A DNA stretch of 64,000 bases from RUG11462 sp045539315 (GTDB lineage: Bacteria > Bacillota > Clostridia > Oscillospirales > Acutalibacteraceae), in contig JAZQFC010000037.1 in assembly GCA_045539315.1 (NCBI GenBank), forward strand, positions 62,001 to 126,000, written 5' to 3'. Below the pieces are notes generated by a model. It had not been told where the DNA came from. It searched no databases and worked only from the letters and a program-made list of their open reading frames with translations. A program made the position numbers and the translations under genes. Shown here piece after piece: positions 30,276 through 38,770 of this stretch (position 1 is its first letter; every line of letters starts with the position of its first letter).

Positions 30276-31544
30276 TCAAACTTTTTGGAGTGCTTGCACA
30301 ATATCATCAATGATATCTTGTGCATCTTCGATACCTATTGACATTCTGATAAGGTCTGGAGAAACACCACACTCAACTAATTGCTCATCTGACAACTGAC
30401 GATGAGTTGTACTTGCAGGGTGCAAACAACAAGTTTTAATGTCTGCAACGTGAATTTCCATATGACAAAGTTTTAAATTCTCCATCAATTTTTTAGATGC
30501 TTCTTTGCCACCTTTAACACCAAACGCAATTACACCTGCTTGGCCATTTGGCAAATATTTTTGCGCAAGTGAATAATATTTATTGCTTTCAAGACCTGGA
30601 TAATTAACCCAAGCAATTTTTTCGTTATTCTCTAAAAATTGAGCAACTTTTAATGCGTTTTCACAATGCTTTTGCATTCTGATATGAAGAGTTTGCATAT
30701 TCATATTCAAAAGGAATGCGTTGAATGGGCTCATTTGCGAACCCAAGTCACGCATAAGTTGAGTTCTTGCTTTTGTAATATAAGCCGCTTTGCCAAAAGC
30801 CTTTGTATAAACAACGCCATGATAAGATTCATCAGGAGTTGTAAGCCCTTCGAATTTGCCACTCTTTTCCCAGTCAAAATTACCACTATCAACAATAACG
30901 CCGCCGAGAGATACTGCATGGCCGTCAAGATATTTACTTGTTGAATGAATAACAATATCAGCGCCAAACTCAAAAGGTCTGCAAAGCACAGGAGTTGGGA
31001 AAGTGTTATCAATGATAAGCGGAATATCGTTTTGATGCGCTACTTTTGCAAACTTTTCAATATCCAAAACATCAAGAGATGGGTTAGTTAATGTTTCACC
31101 AAAAATAAGTTTAGTATTATCTTTTACAAGTGAATTTAACTCTTCTTCAGAGATGTTAACATCAACAAAAGTTGTTTCAATACCAAGTTTTCTGAGCGTT
31201 ACATCAAAAAGGTTAAATGTACCGCCATAAATTGCGGCAGTTGAAATAATATGGTCGCCTGATGACGCGATATTTGTAATTGAAATCAAAGACGCTGCTT
31301 GACCAGCAGATGTTACCATTGCGCCAACGCCACCCTCAAGCGCATTAATCTTATTTTCAACCGCTTCATTGGTTGGGTTTGAAAGTCTTGTATAAAAATG
31401 TCCACCGATTTTAAGGTCAAAAAGGTCGCCCAAAGTATCAACTTTATCATACTCAAAAGTTGTGCTTTGATAAATCGGCAATTGACCTGCCTGACCATTT
31501 TCAGGAGTGTAACCTGCTTGAACACATTTTGTATCAATTCTCAT
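30276..31544 (-). CDS. metY: O-acetylhomoserine sulfhydrylase family PLP enzyme
   Basis: A 422-residue Cys/Met-metabolism PLP enzyme of MetY length, longer than MetB and MetC. The motifs YTRLSNPTNEAVENKI, SAGQAAS, and the PLP Lys in VIHSTSKYLDGH (around residue 208) are present. MetY makes homocysteine or methionine directly from O-acetylhomoserine and sulfide or methanethiol. It lies 4 bases after murC, an unusual pairing that may only be read-through. No SAM riboswitch or T-box is visible because there is no leader. Confidence 0.88.
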   Translation of the reverse strand: MRIDTKCVQAGYTPENGQAGQLPIYQSTTFEYDKVDTLGDLFDLKIGGHFYTRLSNPTNEAVENKINALEGGVGAMVTSAGQAASLISITNIASSGDHIISTAAIYGGTFNLFDVTLRKLGIETTFVDVNISEEELNSLVKDNTKLIFGETLTNPSLDVLDIEKFAKVAHQNDIPLIIDNTFPTPVLCRPFEFGADIVIHSTSKYLDGHAVSLGGVIVDSGNFDWEKSGKFEGLTTPDESYHGVVYTKAFGKAAYITKARTQLMRDLGSQMSPFNAFLLNMNMQTLHIRMQKHCENALKVAQFLENNEKIAWVNYPGLESNKYYSLAQKYLPNGQAGVIAFGVKGGKEASKKLMENLKLCHMEIHVADIKTCCLHPASTTHRQLSDEQLVECGVSPDLIRMSIGIEDAQDIIDDIVQALQKV

Positions 31545-31548
31545 AATT

Positions 31549-32934
31549 CTAGTCTTCTTTCTTTAATTTTTTTATCATAATATTGGCTGCTTTATAAATA
31601 TCACCGCAACCCAAAGTGATAATCAAATCATCTTTTTCTGCTAATTCCAAAGCGCGAGCAGCAATTGACTCAAAACTGTCAAAACACTCGCTATCTGGTA
31701 TTTTTTCGCAAAGCATTGATGAGTGCATTCCTAAATTATCGGTCTCTCTTGAGCCCATAATTTCGGTTAACAAGCACTTATCCGGTGTTTGCAACACCTT
31801 TACAAAATCATTAAATAGCAACTTTGTTCTTGAATAAGTAAACGGTTGAAAAACTGCTATAACTTTATTATAACCCATTTTCATAGCCGAAGAAAGTGTT
31901 ACTTCAAGTTCTTTTGGATGATGAGCATAGTCATCGGCAATGGTTATATTTTCATCTTTGTATAAAATCTCAAATCTTCTGCCTGCGCCTGTGAAATTAG
32001 GCATTGCTTTTGCAATTTGCTCACCACTTGCGCCAACATAATGGCAAGCCGCCGCTGCCGCTAATGAATTTATAATATTATGGCTACCAGGCGCGCTAAC
32101 AACTATGTGGCTTAAGAATTCGCCTTTATAATATAAGTCATACTCGCCCGCTGTTCTAGATTTATACTCAACATTTTTAGCGCAGTAATCACATTTTTCA
32201 CCCAAACCAAAAGTAATAACTTTTGTCTTTGTGTTTTTCATTGCAGACATAGTGTTGTCATCGTCGCCATTAACAATTGCTACTTTTGCCATATCGCAAA
32301 ATGAAACAAAAGACTGTTTCAAACGCTCTAGTGTTTTAAAATACTCCATATGGTCTTCATCAATATTCAAAACAACTGCAACATCAGGCGAAAGACGTAA
32401 AAATGTATCAACATATTCGCAACTTTCACAAACAAAAATATCAGACTCGCCTGCAAGACCATAAGAATTAATAAGCGGTAAATTTCCACCTATAACTGCA
32501 GACGGCGAAAATTCATTTTCAACAAGCACTTGGGTAATCATAGAAGTAACTGTTGTTTTACCATGAGTGCCACAAACGCCTATTACATTATTATAATTTC
32601 TTGTAAGCGCACCCAAAGCAAAAGAGCGCTCCATAGTCGCAATTCCCTTACTACTTGCAGACACAAGTTCAGGGTTGTCTTTTGAAATTGCCGCAGAATA
32701 AATTACCAAATCAGCGCCTTCAACATTTTCAGGATAATGCCCCATAATAACAGAAACGCCTTTTTTCTTTAACTTTTCTGTTTTATCTGAAATGTTATTA
32801 TCAGAGCCGGTTATTTCTTTTCCCATTGTAAGAAGAATTTCTGCAATAGGATACATACCTGCGCCGCCGATTCCTATCATATGAATTTTTTTAGCTGTTT
32901 TTAATAAATTATCAGTAGATTTAAAATCTAACAA
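31549..32934 (-). CDS. murC: UDP-N-acetylmuramate:L-alanine ligase
   Basis: A 461-residue Mur ligase. The N-terminal IHMIGIGGAGMYPIAEIL binds UDP-MurNAc, GTHGKTTVTS at about 122-131 is the ATP loop, followed by NIDEDHMEYF, and DDYAHHPKELEVTL is the MurC signature. The start is TTG (32934), with GGTGGTG upstream at a somewhat long spacing. It adds L-Ala to UDP-MurNAc in the cytoplasm. A TATAAT box lies 38 bases before the start. Confidence 0.95.
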   Translation of the reverse strand: MLDFKSTDNLLKTAKKIHMIGIGGAGMYPIAEILLTMGKEITGSDNNISDKTEKLKKKGVSVIMGHYPENVEGADLVIYSAAISKDNPELVSASSKGIATMERSFALGALTRNYNNVIGVCGTHGKTTVTSMITQVLVENEFSPSAVIGGNLPLINSYGLAGESDIFVCESCEYVDTFLRLSPDVAVVLNIDEDHMEYFKTLERLKQSFVSFCDMAKVAIVNGDDDNTMSAMKNTKTKVITFGLGEKCDYCAKNVEYKSRTAGEYDLYYKGEFLSHIVVSAPGSHNIINSLAAAAACHYVGASGEQIAKAMPNFTGAGRRFEILYKDENITIADDYAHHPKELEVTLSSAMKMGYNKVIAVFQPFTYSRTKLLFNDFVKVLQTPDKCLLTEIMGSRETDNLGMHSSMLCEKIPDSECFDSFESIAARALELAEKDDLIITLGCGDIYKAANIMIKKLKKED

Positions 32935-32971
32935 TGTTTATCACACCACCGAATTTTTTATATACAAAGAC

Positions 32972-33000
32972 ATTATACATTATTTTAACGAAAAAATAAA
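32972..33000 (-). promoter_or_regulatory. Possible promoter of murC-metY
   Basis: A perfect TATAAT on the minus strand at 32977-32972. The hexamer 17 bases upstream is only TTTATT, so the -35 is weak. Confidence 0.4.
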
Positions 33001-33030
33001 TAGTTATTTCAAAAAAATGTTTTTTATTTA

Positions 33031-33059
33031 TTGAAATAGCCAATAAAATACTATATAAT
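33031..33059 (+). promoter_or_regulatory. Sigma-A promoter of peptide-binding lipoprotein gene
   Basis: TTGAAA (33031-33036) and a perfect TATAAT (33054-33059) are separated by 17 bases, 33 bases before the ATG. Confidence 0.8.
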
Positions 33060-33092
33060 AAGTTCATAAAAACCAAAAAAGGTGAAAATTTT

Positions 33093-34637
33093 ATGAAGTT
33101 TAAGAAATTTTTAATGATTTTTCTTTGCTTATCGTTATGTTTTTTAACTACCTCTTGTATAGGCGAAGATTATGAAGATAAGTCTATTATTTTTGCTACA
33201 GGGCAGTCAATTTCAACTTTTGACCCTCAACTTGCAAAAACTTCTGCCGAAGTTACTGTTGCAACTAACAGTTTCGAAGGTATTTTAACAAAAGATAGCG
33301 AAGGCAATATTATTAATGGTTGCGCCGAAAGTTATACTGTGAATTCTGAAAAAACGGTTTATACTTTTAAAATTCGCGATGGTCTTATGTGGTCTGACGG
33401 AGAAACAAAACTTACCGCTAAAGACTTTGAATTTGGTATTAAGCGCGCAGTTATGCCTGAAACCGAATCGCCTTATGTTTCGGTGCTTTATTCAATAAAG
33501 AATGCTCAAAGAATTAATAAAAACGGCGCTGATATCAACACTTTAGGTGTTGTAGCAGACGAGAGCACAAATACAATTACTATTACTCTTGAAACTGCAG
33601 ATGATGGTATTTTTGAATCACTAACAAAGCCTTTGTGTTTTCCTTGTAACCAAGAGTATTTTGAAGAAACTGCCGGAAAATACGGTCTTAAAAGCAAATA
33701 TATAATATCGAATGGCGCTTATTCTATTGACTATTTTAACCCTGATACAAAAACTGTTGTTATTCAGAAAAATTCCGATTACAAAGGTGCAAATAAAGGT
33801 ATTCCAAGAGCAATTACTATTAACTATGGCGAGGATTTTGATAGCATCTATGAATCGTTTAAAGCAAACGAACTTGATATGTGCGAAATTGACTGTAGTT
33901 ACTTGCCTGCGCTTGATGAATTAGGCAATAAATCGCAACTATTTTATAATACCAACTACTGTTTATATGTTTCTGATACATTAGGTGACAGTTTTGGCGC
34001 AAACTTAAACAAAGCGCTTATGCAAGCGATAGATTCAGGTGCAATAAAAAACAACATCACAGATTATTACAAGAGCGTTGGCGGAGTGGTTCCTGATGTA
34101 AACCTTTTCGGCGCAAAAAGTTACAGAAAACAGGTTTCAAATGTTTCTCTCTTACCTTATAATATTAAAAATGCTGAAAAAGAATTAGTGAATTTTGAAA
34201 CTGCAAGTGATATTTTAAATGAACTCTCGCTTTACTACCCTGCTAATAATTCAAAAATTTCTTTGATTTCTCACTTAATTGTTCAAGGTTGGCAAAAAGA
34301 TTTAAACATCTTTATAAATTCCCACGAAGAAATCGAAGAAACTATTTTGTCAAAAGTGCAAAGTGGCGAAATTAAAATAGCAATTATCCCTGTTTCAAGC
34401 GAAAACAATGACGCGGTTGCAAGTTTCAACTCGCTTAACAACTTAAATATATGTACAAGAGCAAATGTGAGTAGCGCAAAAGAATTGATAAAACTTGAGC
34501 AAAATCTTATTAACGACGGTTTAATCTACCCTATTCTTACAGTACCAACTGCAATTAGCCATAATACTAGTATCGATGGTCTCACCGCCTCCGACGACGG
34601 CAAAATAATAGACTTCAGATACATCAAAAAATCATAA
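33093..34637 (+). CDS. Oligopeptide ABC transporter substrate-binding lipoprotein
   Basis: A 514-residue family 5 extracellular solute-binding protein (OppA/DppA type). The signal peptide ends in a lipobox L-T-T-S-C (Cys at about residue 22), and the mature protein starts with SIIFATGQSISTFDPQLAKTS, followed by FEGILTKDSEGNI and FKIRDGLMWSDGETKLTAKD, all typical. It would capture peptides at the cell surface for an ABC importer. No permease or ATPase gene is beside it, so it must use one encoded elsewhere. A strong promoter and a following terminator make it a single-gene unit. Confidence 0.9.
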   Translation: MKFKKFLMIFLCLSLCFLTTSCIGEDYEDKSIIFATGQSISTFDPQLAKTSAEVTVATNSFEGILTKDSEGNIINGCAESYTVNSEKTVYTFKIRDGLMWSDGETKLTAKDFEFGIKRAVMPETESPYVSVLYSIKNAQRINKNGADINTLGVVADESTNTITITLETADDGIFESLTKPLCFPCNQEYFEETAGKYGLKSKYIISNGAYSIDYFNPDTKTVVIQKNSDYKGANKGIPRAITINYGEDFDSIYESFKANELDMCEIDCSYLPALDELGNKSQLFYNTNYCLYVSDTLGDSFGANLNKALMQAIDSGAIKNNITDYYKSVGGVVPDVNLFGAKSYRKQVSNVSLLPYNIKNAEKELVNFETASDILNELSLYYPANNSKISLISHLIVQGWQKDLNIFINSHEEIEETILSKVQSGEIKIAIIPVSSENNDAVASFNSLNNLNICTRANVSSAKELIKLEQNLINDGLIYPILTVPTAISHNTSIDGLTASDDGKIIDFRYIKKS

Positions 34638-34645
34638 ATAAAACA

Positions 34646-34680
34646 AAAACATCTGCTCTTATTCGAAGCAGATGTTTTAA
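34646..34680. terminator. Bidirectional terminator
   Basis: A 12-base perfect stem (34646-34657 with 34667-34678) and a 9-base loop with A/T runs on both sides, between convergent genes. Confidence 0.75.
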
Positions 34681-34685
34681 TAAGT

Positions 34686-34958
34686 TTATTGATCTTTTTT
34701 TTCAAAACTTTTAACGGATAAGCCTTCTTGTTTACCAACATACATAGCCACAAGTCCAACTACAACTGCAATTGAAGCAAGTGCAAATACATAAAGATAA
34801 AATACATCTGAAAAGAAAACTGCAATAGACTCGCCTGTGGTGCCACCGATAATCATAGCGATAATATATGCTACAAGCGGAATTGCACCGCCAAAGAAGG
34901 ATATAGTCATAAGAATGCCATAAAGTTTATTAAGAAATTTATATATTTTTTCTCTCAT
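34686..34958 (-). CDS. Small two-helix membrane protein (TRAP-associated)
   Basis: The ATG at 34958 has AGGAGG 6 bases upstream, so the 90-residue form is chosen over longer readings. Two long hydrophobic segments (about residues 14-38 and 49-74) are joined by a Gly-Gly-Thr loop, with charged ends. It lies 14 bases after the TRAP-type permease gene and is probably a small accessory subunit. Classic TRAP systems have a four-helix DctQ; this protein is about half that size and I see no DctQ motif, so the link rests on position only. Confidence 0.65.
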   Translation of the reverse strand: MREKIYKFLNKLYGILMTISFFGGAIPLVAYIIAMIIGGTTGESIAVFFSDVFYLYVFALASIAVVVGLVAMYVGKQEGLSVKSFEKKDQ

Positions 34959-34972
34959 ATCTATTCCTCCTA

Positions 34973-36334
34973 TTAAATTAAGCCGTAAATTGGTAACCAG
35001 CCCATTATCATAGCAACTGATAATATATAATGTATAGCAATCCACACAAAACAATTTTTAAGTGTAGGACCAAGTTCAGATTCAGCAATACCCATACCTG
35101 TATATACACAAGCGCAATAAGGTGGTGTTACACCGTGCATAGCACCGCAAATACAAGGAAGCATACCTGCTGCTAACATAGGATTACCACCTGCCGCAGC
35201 AATAACCGCAATTATAATCCCACCAAAAATTTTAATCTGTGTAGAACCAGGAATAAGCATACCCAAAATCGCAGTAAATAATGGTAAAATAAGCGCCACT
35301 GCAATAAGAGGAAGATTAAAACTACTGATATAGTTACCAATTGCTGTACCAACATCAATATCTTCAAGCAAATTACTTACAAAATAAGCAAACAACACAA
35401 GACAAGAAGTAGGCACAACACTCTTCATACCATCACAAATAGATTTATAATCAAACTTAAGTGTCATCTTTTTAATGGTATCTTTGCCAGACAACAACAC
35501 GCCACAAATAACAATTAACGATGGAATAAATGATAAAATACTGCCTGAAAATGCTTTTGCACCTGTTTCACCAAGGCGCGAAACAAAAAATGCTTCAAAA
35601 CTATTTGTTAAATAGAATGGCAAAAATACTATAATTGGTAAAAAGATAGCCTTCCATCCTTTTTTAAGCGATTGTCTGATACTTGGAATATCTTCTTTTC
35701 TCATTGGCTCTACTTTATAATATCTACACATAAAGTAAAGAGTAACAATTCTTTGAGCAATAAACCAAATGGCAATTCCCCATAAAAGCATCCAATACTG
35801 TGACATTGTATATGTATTTGGATACAAAAGGTCTAAAGCAGCAAATGCAATAGCTATCATTCCTGCAGGGGGAATCATATTACCCATAGTACTTGCGTGC
35901 GCCTCAACATTTGCAGCCAAATGTGCTGGGAAACCTGAACGTTTCATTGCAGGAATAGTAAACACACCTGTTGTTGCAACATTACCAGGACCAGAACCTG
36001 AAAGAGAGCCCATATAAGTACTACCTATAATTGCTACAAAACCTGCGCCACCTCTAAAACGACCAAAAATCGAAAGAATTATAGCAATACAGTCATCCAT
36101 AATTGTTGTTTTTGCAAGCAAAGCCGCCGAAACAACAAATACAATGATAACATACAAACTAGATTCAATCATAGCTTCCCATATATAAGTACCAATGTTA
36201 GCCCATGTTCCTGTAACTGCAACTAATGCTACAAAAGCCGCTATCATACATTCATACAAAGGTCTTTTAAGTAATGAGAAACCTATAATTGCCACTACGA
36301 ATACAACTAAAAGATAACCTAATTCTACTGGCAA
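34973..36334 (-). CDS. TRAP-type large permease subunit (DctM-like)
   Basis: A 453-residue, about 12-helix membrane protein. The family core is clear: FVAIIGSTYMGSLSGSGPGN, the PAMKRSGFPAHLAANVEAHAS stretch and STMGNMIPPAGMIAIAFAA belong to the DctM/TAXI-type TRAP permeases, and the C-terminal half repeats the re-entrant pattern (ILGMLIPGSTQIKIFGG). The start is TTG with a distant AAAGG, so it may be coupled to the ATP-grasp gene. TRAP transporters are sodium-driven importers of organic acids. No DctP/TAXI binding protein is encoded nearby. Confidence 0.82.
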   Translation of the reverse strand: MPVELGYLLVVFVVAIIGFSLLKRPLYECMIAAFVALVAVTGTWANIGTYIWEAMIESSLYVIIVFVVSAALLAKTTIMDDCIAIILSIFGRFRGGAGFVAIIGSTYMGSLSGSGPGNVATTGVFTIPAMKRSGFPAHLAANVEAHASTMGNMIPPAGMIAIAFAALDLLYPNTYTMSQYWMLLWGIAIWFIAQRIVTLYFMCRYYKVEPMRKEDIPSIRQSLKKGWKAIFLPIIVFLPFYLTNSFEAFFVSRLGETGAKAFSGSILSFIPSLIVICGVLLSGKDTIKKMTLKFDYKSICDGMKSVVPTSCLVLFAYFVSNLLEDIDVGTAIGNYISSFNLPLIAVALILPLFTAILGMLIPGSTQIKIFGGIIIAVIAAAGGNPMLAAGMLPCICGAMHGVTPPYCACVYTGMGIAESELGPTLKNCFVWIAIHYILSVAMIMGWLPIYGLI

Positions 36335-36366
36335 ATTAAATTCACTTACCTTTCTTTTTTATATTT

Positions 36367-37671
36367 TTAAAAAGCGTTACGCTTTATAAAACAATTTGGG
36401 TCATATTTTGAAACAATCATATCATCACCGTTTTCATCGGTGATTTTAAGTGTTTTATAAATCCATTCAACTGTTTTTGCCATTTCTTCAGCAGTATCAC
36501 ATACAACATCGATTTCGGCAAACCGTTGATTCACATTGTGGGTTGGTAAAATCTTATCCCCTACTTTATATCTCTCAAAAGCAGAAATAACTTTAGGGTG
36601 TTTTTTAATTTCTTCCAAGCCTTCAACACAAGAAATAGTTCCTGGTTTTAATGTTGGCAATACTTGAGAGGCAATTTTACCATCAAGCCACACATCATCT
36701 TTTTTCATCTCGTTGTTTTCTTCACTAACTTGCCCTGTAAGAGCAAATTCGATAAGAGGTTTTAACGGGTTTTTTGAAAAAACACTTGTAAACATTCTTT
36801 CATATTCTCCACCTGGTAGTCTAAGACCAGGATCATAAAATCTAACAGCGTCCCCATCAACAAAACCCTGCATAAAGATAGGGGCATTAACAAGACCGAT
36901 AGCACTAATAAACCTTTCGATTTTTTTATGCGCTTTTTGCATATACACATCAGTGAATACTGATGGCGAAGCAGAGCCAACTGCTAATTTATCAAGACCG
37001 TCTTCATATTTACCTAAAATTCTGTCAACAGTTCTGAACGGATATGCTTTACCGTTAATTACAAGAATAGTCATCGAAAAATCGTTAGCTTGTCCCATAT
37101 ATTTTTCAATAACTATCTTCCCGCTCGCACTTTCTGAAAGAGCAAACTCAATTCCATCTTTTGCTTCTTTGTAAAAATTACAAATAGACTGACCTCGAGA
37201 GCCACGGGAATCACAAGGTTTGATAAGTATAGGAAACTGAACATTTTGATTGCAAATTTCTTCTGTTTCAAAATCAACAATGTTATATTCAGGTATAACA
37301 TCTACACCGTTTTCAACACAAGTCTTTTTAAATGCTGTTTTATCTGTTAATATATGAAATTGTTCTTTTGTTCCAAAACAAGGAAATTTTAGTCTTTGGC
37401 AAACCTCATAATAAGGAAGTTGACAAGCGTCTAAAGATGTGGAAATAACACCATCTATTTTTTCTTTTTTGCACATATCCACAATTTCATCTATATCTGT
37501 GATATTGTGCATAAAATACTTATCTGCAATTTGTTTAGCCGGTGCTTGTTCTATAGGCAAATAATCAGTTACATATGTGATTACTCCCATGCTTTTCGCA
37601 GCCTCTACTAATTTACAGTGCTGAAAAGCACCTCCTATTATAAGTAGTTTTTTTCCTTTTAAACTCAACAA
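36367..37671 (-). CDS. ATP-grasp ligase (carboxylate-amine type)
   Basis: A 434-residue ATP-grasp enzyme with the preATP-grasp start KLLIIGGAFQHCKLVEAAK and VTDYLPIEQAPAKQIADKY, the ATP-binding FPILIKPCDSRGSRGQSICN (around 150-170), and IVIEKYMGQANDFSMTILVI with the adenine-contacting EK. The metal-binding VRFYDPGLRLPGGEYE follows. Such proteins join a carboxylate to an amine using ATP, for example dipeptide ligases. The start is TTG (37671). It heads an operon with the TRAP permease, with a perfect promoter. It resembles the ligase at 44.7-45.9 kb. Confidence 0.85.
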   Translation of the reverse strand: MLSLKGKKLLIIGGAFQHCKLVEAAKSMGVITYVTDYLPIEQAPAKQIADKYFMHNITDIDEIVDMCKKEKIDGVISTSLDACQLPYYEVCQRLKFPCFGTKEQFHILTDKTAFKKTCVENGVDVIPEYNIVDFETEEICNQNVQFPILIKPCDSRGSRGQSICNFYKEAKDGIEFALSESASGKIVIEKYMGQANDFSMTILVINGKAYPFRTVDRILGKYEDGLDKLAVGSASPSVFTDVYMQKAHKKIERFISAIGLVNAPIFMQGFVDGDAVRFYDPGLRLPGGEYERMFTSVFSKNPLKPLIEFALTGQVSEENNEMKKDDVWLDGKIASQVLPTLKPGTISCVEGLEEIKKHPKVISAFERYKVGDKILPTHNVNQRFAEIDVVCDTAEEMAKTVEWIYKTLKITDENGDDMIVSKYDPNCFIKRNAF

Positions 37672-37688
37672 AGGTCACCCTTTCTTTA

Positions 37689-37703
37689 TTAGTAAATTAC
37701 TAA
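37689..37703. promoter_or_regulatory. 15-bp palindrome, candidate operator
   Basis: A perfect inverted repeat, TTAGTAA-A-TTACTAA, lies in the 5' leader of the ATP-grasp operon and in the divergent LysR intergenic region. It contains a T-N11-A pattern as in LysR boxes. Confidence 0.45.
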
Positions 37704-37708
37704 TTAGT

Positions 37709-37735
37709 TATAACCTTTATTACTCACAGGTTATA
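37709..37735. promoter_or_regulatory. Second inverted repeat overlapping the -10 end
   Basis: TATAACC (37709-37715) and GGTTATA (37729-37735) form an inverted repeat with a 13-base spacer, just downstream of and touching the -10 box of the ATP-grasp promoter. A regulator bound here would block that promoter. Confidence 0.45.
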
Positions 37736-37763
37736 TTATATACTTTATTATCAAAAATGTCAA
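37735..37763 (-). promoter_or_regulatory. Perfect consensus sigma-A promoter of ATP-grasp/TRAP operon
   Basis: TTGACA (37763-37758) and TATAAT (37740-37735) are both exact consensus and 17 bases apart on the minus strand. So strong a promoter is usually held by a repressor, which fits the two adjacent inverted repeats. Confidence 0.88.
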
Positions 37764-37777
37764 GAAAAAATTTTTAC

Positions 37778-37806
37778 TTGCATTTATTATATTTAAATGT
37801 TATTCT
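37778..37806 (+). promoter_or_regulatory. Possible promoter of the lysR-type gene
   Basis: TTGCAT (37778-37783) and TATTCT (37801-37806) are 17 bases apart. The TATAAT just before the ATG is too close to be its promoter. Confidence 0.35.
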
Positions 37807-37838
37807 TAATATATACAAATTATAGGTTGGTATAATAT

Positions 37839-38729
37839 ATGAATTCTCGTCAATTGCAATATGCTATTCTTTTATCTGAAATAGGCAGTTTTTCTTTAGT
37901 TGCAGAAAAACTTAATATAACTCAACCTGCACTTAGCAAACAAATATTAAGTTTAGAAAAAGAAATCGGAACTCCCCTTTTCAACAGAAACAACTCAAAC
38001 ACTACTCTAACCGCTGCCGGTGAGCATTTTATTAGACAAGCAAAAGAGATAGTTTACAAAGAAAAGCAACTGCTTCGCTCCATGGAGCAATTTAAAAGTG
38101 GCAGCTTTGGTAATCTCGTTATTGGAATGAGTTCTTTTAGAAGTTCATACCTTCTTCCGTCTGTTGTTAAAAAAGTTAGAGATAAATACCCTGGTATTCA
38201 TGTTAAACTTCACGAAGCAAGTGTTGATACACTCAAAAAAGAGGCAACCGAAGGCAATTTTGATTTTGCTTTGGTTAATCTACCAGTTGATGATTCGCTT
38301 TTTGATGTTACACCAATAGAAAGTGATGATTTGGTGCTTGTTGTACATAATGACATCATAGAAAAAACACCATTAAAGGAAAAATTAGAAATCACTTTCG
38401 AAGAAACAAAAGATTTACCTTTTGTTGTTATTGGTCCTAATCAAGAAACTAGAAGACTATTTGAAAATCTTTGTGTTACAGCAGATATTTCTCCTAATAT
38501 TGTAGCAGAAGTAGTAACATTAACAACTGCTTGGGAAATGGTATGCCATGGTGTTGGAGCCACACTTTTACCACTACAATTTATAAATAATAAGTCACTA
38601 AATGAAAATATTAAAACCATTAAAATCAAAAATTCCGCACTATTAAGACAGCCGGCAATAATAACTATAAAAGGACAGTATATTTCCGAATGTGCAAAAT
38701 ATGCTATTGATTTACTAACAAACAAATAA
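37839..38729 (+). CDS. LysR family transcriptional regulator
   Basis: A 296-residue LysR regulator. The N-terminal winged HTH reads RQLQYAILLSEIGSFSLVAEKL and QPALSKQILSLEKEIGTPLF at about residues 4-55, and the two-domain effector-binding region follows (GNLVIGMSSFRSSYLLPSVV, VVIGPNQETRRLFE). It is divergent from the ATP-grasp/TRAP operon across 167 bases containing two inverted repeats. It therefore probably controls that operon, with the transported acid or product as effector. It is followed by a strong terminator. Confidence 0.92.
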   Translation: MNSRQLQYAILLSEIGSFSLVAEKLNITQPALSKQILSLEKEIGTPLFNRNNSNTTLTAAGEHFIRQAKEIVYKEKQLLRSMEQFKSGSFGNLVIGMSSFRSSYLLPSVVKKVRDKYPGIHVKLHEASVDTLKKEATEGNFDFALVNLPVDDSLFDVTPIESDDLVLVVHNDIIEKTPLKEKLEITFEETKDLPFVVIGPNQETRRLFENLCVTADISPNIVAEVVTLTTAWEMVCHGVGATLLPLQFINNKSLNENIKTIKIKNSALLRQPAIITIKGQYISECAKYAIDLLTNK

Positions 38730-38735
38730 TTTTTA

Positions 38736-38770
38736 AAAAACAGGAGTTTGAAAAAACTCCTGTTTTTCTT
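38736..38770. terminator. Bidirectional terminator at end of polysaccharide cluster
   Basis: A perfect 14-base stem (38736-38749 with 38754-38767) capped by a GAAA tetraloop, with T runs on both strands. It marks the end of the 25-kb minus-strand cluster and of the lysR gene. Confidence 0.88.

Noticed and set aside
30270..30296. Possible hairpin CAAGCA...TGCTTG over the metY stop codon
   Set aside because: Only six base pairs with a 15-base loop, and no uninterrupted T run directly behind it; the next gene's promoter starts right there. Not enough for a terminator call.
34973..35054. Longer 122-residue reading of the small two-helix protein
   Set aside because: It would start inside the TRAP permease gene in another frame; the ATG at 34958 has a full AGGAGG site.
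37824..37838. TATAAT directly before the LysR start codon
   Set aside because: It ends two bases before the ATG, so it cannot be the -10 box of a transcript with a normal leader; it only overlaps the ribosome-site region.
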